From Glossina fuscipes (lineage: Eukaryota; Arthropoda; Insecta; Diptera; Glossinidae): DNA of 64,000 nt. How positions within the stretch are numbered: the stretch's first letter is position 1; the number at the start of each line of letters is the position of its first letter. The position numbers were made by a program, and so were the translations under genes. The DNA is taken from contig NW_023998440.1 in assembly GCF_014805625.2 (NCBI RefSeq), positions 1,524,621 through 1,588,620 of the forward strand, read 5' to 3'. The notes under the pieces are model-generated. The model was not told the DNA's origin. It was given only the letters and a program-made list of their open reading frames with translations, and did no database searches. Below are positions 60,415 to 64,000 of the stretch, piece by piece.

Positions 60415-63359
60415 TTGTTTTTTCCTCATTCAGTATAGGCTTTAAGTCAACTCAACCGGGAACATGCTTTAAAGCCATTGAAATGTCGACTGAAATTAAC
60501 AACAACTGCTCGTTTGATTTTCTCCCTTTCCTCTCTTTCTCTTCCTCGCGCTATATCTTTCTCTATCTCTCTAACAGAACAACACAATGCAAGAGAATTA
60601 AAAACCCTCGCGTATGAAAACTGCATTTGACTTAAATTGGATTTTTTCGGCTGTGTGTTTTTGTTTTTTCGCTTAGTTTTTTAGCTTTGCTTAAAAACAC
60701 ATGAAACAAAAACAAAAAAAAAAAAGGAAAACATAAAACCTTGTTAGGTTCGCTATCATTTCAAAAGGTTGCGAAACATGTGTTTCCTATGTACATGTGT
60801 GTGTTGATTCGTTTTGCTCTTTTCAAAGAAATAATTCCATTTAAAGTTAATTCTTTTTTCATTGGCCATGCGACCACAACATAATCATTGTATCGTTTTT
60901 TTCTGCAGAAATGGCAAACTCATTACAAGTAACAACCACTCAATTTTTTACTACACGCGGACCGTGCGCTTAGGAACAATCAACTATTTGCTACGAAAAG
61001 ATTTGTCGAAATTCATTGTTAAGACAAGTCAGGATTAGTTTGGGAGGTGCGAACGTTTTCGAACAGAAGTGTTCTTTCTGGCAAACTTTACCCTAGACTA
61101 GTAACGATGTGACCATATAATAATTAAGTTGATCAAAAATGTGTATGGGAATGTTCATCGGATTTCTCACGCATTTTTTTCAGATTCAAGACTTATTTCT
61201 TTTAAGGGAAATTTTTCATTTCAAAGGCGCCAACGAAAAGTGCATTTTGCTTGAAAATCTCGAAAGTCGAAAAGGTTCACCTTAAACAATCGTTAAAATC
61301 GAAGACTTTGTTGTGCCATGGGTTTCTAAAATCCAAAAAAATTCGAAAAAAATTCAACGATTTTAGCTTATGTTAATTATTTACCTAATTAATAGAATTT
61401 GATTCAAAAAATTGAAATTCTTGAATAGATCGTGCTAGAAGAAGCGTCAGTGAAGGTAAATTTCAAGTGTATTTAGACATATCGTTTAGACAATCGTTGC
61501 TTTACCATTTCTCCCACGCACTTATAAAACACCATCTCAGCATTAGGATTCTCTGCTTTAGCTTTAGAGAGGAAGATCAAAAACTTACGATGTTTGTTAT
61601 ATCCACTTAGGAACTGAACATATGCAGCTTTTCTTATATTCACGATAGTATGATGGGAGCTTAATCATAGCGCAGAGTTCGTTGCGCTTTCCTTTTTTCG
61701 GACTCTTTGAACTTCACTTACTACGGAATAATGTCATAATTTGTAAAAAAAAAATCGCATGCGATGACTTATGTTCAGCAATGGATTAGTAATGAAACAA
61801 GTAATTTCCTCTATGGGCGCCACTTTGAAGCGATTTTCAAATAAGAAAAATTTCTAATTTCATGAAGTTTATCTATATATATATATATAACGATGGCACG
61901 TTCAAATAGAAAATCAATCTTCACTATCTCTTGACCTAAAATGACTTTTTCTTTCCTATATTTCCTCCACTTACATATCTGCTGACAGAAGTTACTTACA
62001 GTGGTTGAGACTATAATCCGGAAACTTCGCATGTGCTCTGACTTTTGTATACACTATCACCTAGTAACTGATGTTCATACTACGTACGAAACACCAAATA
62101 GCAAACATTTAGTTTTGTAAAACGTAGAGCTTAGCGCTTTAAGATCTAATGTTTACGCGAAATTCTTCAGGCACAAACTTTTTCGGCTGTGGTTTAACTA
62201 ACCTTATTCTATACAGGGCAATTTCTTATATGTCCAATTGCGTTGCATCAGAAAGGAAGGAGTTAATTTATAAAAGTTTGCAGGAATTCCTTAAGTTGAC
62301 TTGGTATACATCAGATGATAGGTGCTTCAGTGCGACCTGCCGATAAACTGTCTGTTTTAAAGCATAATTTTCAATCGAGTTCCTTATATTTGCCATCTCT
62401 GATTATGAATGTATGTATTTATTATATATCTACATTTTTATATATGTGTTTTTTTTTTTATATCGTTTTGTGTTTTTTTCGTCTTTTCGTTAAGCATCTG
62501 AATTAATGTGCGAATTCCTCTTTTTATGTGCAGAGATATATCTACATATCCACTTGAAGGTTCCGTCCATGATACTATTATCCAAAATGGCTCGTTAAGT
62601 GATTAATCAGCGCCAAGAGTAATTTAGTAACTCATATGTTAAGGTTGTTGTTCAAGTAAAAAGAACTTAACTTTAATTATATAAATGCAATTTTTTTTTC
62701 CTCGTAATCGTCAGTTGTTAAAAGTGTCTGGAAATAATTCCTTAAAATTTTCAAATTGTTTAGCCAAAGCGCAGTGAAGTGTTTTTTTTTTTTTAAATTA
62801 ACCTGAATCTGAATAGATATTGCTTCTTTTTTGTTTTTCAAAGATGATGAATATTATATATGACGTCGCTTAACGTGCGTTATAAGCTGATTTTAAATAA
62901 CCTTTAACAAAAACTCGAAAGGACGGAAAATTGCGAATAATGTCGCTGAATTCTGAATTCTTATATGCAAAACTGGAAGATACTAGATTTTCTTTCTTTG
63001 GTAAGTGTTGCTAACCAATAAGACGTTAAAAAACACTTTTGCTGCAAAGAGCTTAAAACAAACAAAAAGGTCGTCTTCTTTGGGGGACAAATCGCGCATA
63101 CCCATCACTATAAATTTCGCATTCTACACTGCAAGCTCTTTTATTGATACCCATATCGCAGATGTTATTACGAAAATATTAATCGCAATGTCTACCATAT
63201 TCTTTTTAAATTGACCCATTTTTAGGTAGATAATATATCTTCATTTAAGGACTGTACAAAATAGTTTTAAGCATTCGGCTCTTGTTTGCCTTATGATAAA
63301 TAGCATAAAACCCCAAAAAAGTAAAAAAAACAGAATTTAATCGCTTGTAATTTTGTGTG
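60415..63359. other. Stretch without recognisable gene
   Basis: CT-rich run at 60,519-60,572, (TA)n at 61,872-61,889, and T-rich runs. No gene, RNA or bounded element recognised. Confidence 0.5.
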
Positions 63360-63610
63360 GGCATCGCGGATATTTACCATTTTTGCAGGTAAGCAGTGGA
63401 GTGCTTCGTAAAATAAATGCGGGATAAAAGCGACGGAGTTGCGTTGCGCTCCACTGCGCGCTTCCGCTCCGACCGATTTGGCCCATTTTCAATACCAATA
63501 TGCGTGCAGAAAGTGAGGTCGATAACTTCATTTTTGTGACTAGGAGAGAGCCAATACACACCACACAGACGCACAGACGGATAGACATGGCTAAATGAAC
63601 TCAGAATTTC
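63360..63610 (-). repeat. Dispersed repeat copy, inverted
   Basis: On the minus strand it reads AAATTCTGAGTTCATTTAGC, CATGTCTATCCGTCTGTGCG, TCACAAAAATGAAGTTATCG, GGTATTGAAAATGGGCC and AATCGGTCGGAGCGG. These match the 3.6-3.9 kb copy block by block. Two overlapping 83-codon minus-strand frames here are products of the repeat. Confidence 0.8.
63374..63395 (+). other. Candidate recursive-splice (ratchet) site
   Basis: ACCATTTTTGCAG is joined directly to GTAAGCAG (junction 63,388|63,389): acceptor and donor without an exon. It lies at the edge of an inverted dispersed repeat, so it may be repeat-borne. Confidence 0.25.
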
Positions 63611-64000
63611 ACGCTGTTCACACAACTGTTTGGCGCATTCGTAGTATCAAAGCTGCTGCAAAACGGCTACATTCGACTTTACAATTAGCAGACGCCCATA
63701 CGAAATACCCATAATCACTGAGCACTTGGTTAAGGTAAAAAAATTATTTCACTTTGTTACTTAATAGTCCATGATTTTGTATTTAGGATCACTCTGTATC
63801 TCTAGTTGCCTGTTGTTGGCTGGTTCTGCTATTCATCGCACGGGTGGTGTGTCGTCAATAATTTAACTGGCAGCTGCCCGGGCATTTCACTGGTACTTAA
63901 AATGTAGGGGAGTTTTTTAATAAGTATGTTACGCGATTTCCGTTAAAAAACAAAAGAAAAAAATACGAAAAGAATTGAAGGAAGGGAGACATTCTTTTTT
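63611..64000. other. Stretch without recognisable gene
   Basis: Nothing recognised up to the window edge. Confidence 0.5.

Noticed and set aside
63337..63625. Two overlapping 83-codon minus-strand frames
   Set aside because: Both lie over an inverted copy of the dispersed repeat also found at 3.6 kb.

Overview
The window reads as non-coding nuclear DNA of a higher fly (Diptera, probably a tephritid-type fruit fly). The reasons are: AT-rich sequence with many A/T homopolymers and microsatellites; relics of jockey, piggyBac and mariner/Tc1 elements of insect type; a CRAL-TRIO gene relic with introns of 51 and 57 bp, a typical fly size; and many degenerate copies of a CTGTCTGTC-containing dispersed repeat of a kind common in flies. 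The species assignment is inference. I see no bacterial-style gene organisation, no CRISPR array and no intact host gene, so the window is probably intergenic or inside a very long intron. Almost all open frames above 60 codons look like chance or low-complexity frames.

Layout. 1-17 kb: dispersed-repeat copies, a tRNA-derived SINE-like relic (2.2 kb), simple repeats and a tRNA-like hairpin (14.65 kb). 17.3-21.3 kb: a short jockey-type reverse transcriptase shard, then a long 5'-truncated jockey-type retrotransposon with RT motifs, 3' UTR and poly(A) tail. 21.36-22.26 kb: directly downstream, a decayed but intron-containing CRAL-TRIO (SEC14-like) lipid-binding gene that no single long reading frame reveals. 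22.5-24.6 kb: a near full-length dispersed repeat and a (CA)n tract with a 10-N assembly gap. 26.90-29.06 kb: a complete piggyBac-like element on the minus strand, flanked by TTAA, with matching terminal repeats and a transposase broken by two frameshifts and one stop. 30.5-31.0 kb: a strand-asymmetric pyrimidine tract. 34.7 kb: a 77-bp tandem duplication. 36.6 kb: a second near full-length dispersed repeat. 38.9-39.6 kb: an internally deleted mariner with recognisable ends. 40.5 kb: a possible mariner C-terminal scrap. 50.85-51.33 kb (minus) and 51.7-52.7 kb (plus): two more decayed mariner/Tc1-type transposases. 53-64 kb: microsatellites, one more SINE-like relic and one more dispersed repeat.

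A few short segments look more coding-like or exon-like than their surroundings: 41.62-41.80 kb minus, 46.36-46.62 kb plus, 50.29-50.63 kb minus, 43.10-43.16 kb plus and 55.49-55.58 kb minus. I could not assign any of them to a family. I found no convincing new multi-gene system. The most informative items are the hidden CRAL-TRIO relic, the well-bounded piggyBac-like element, the mariner deletion derivative and several juxtaposed acceptor/donor sites of the kind used for recursive splicing in long fly introns.
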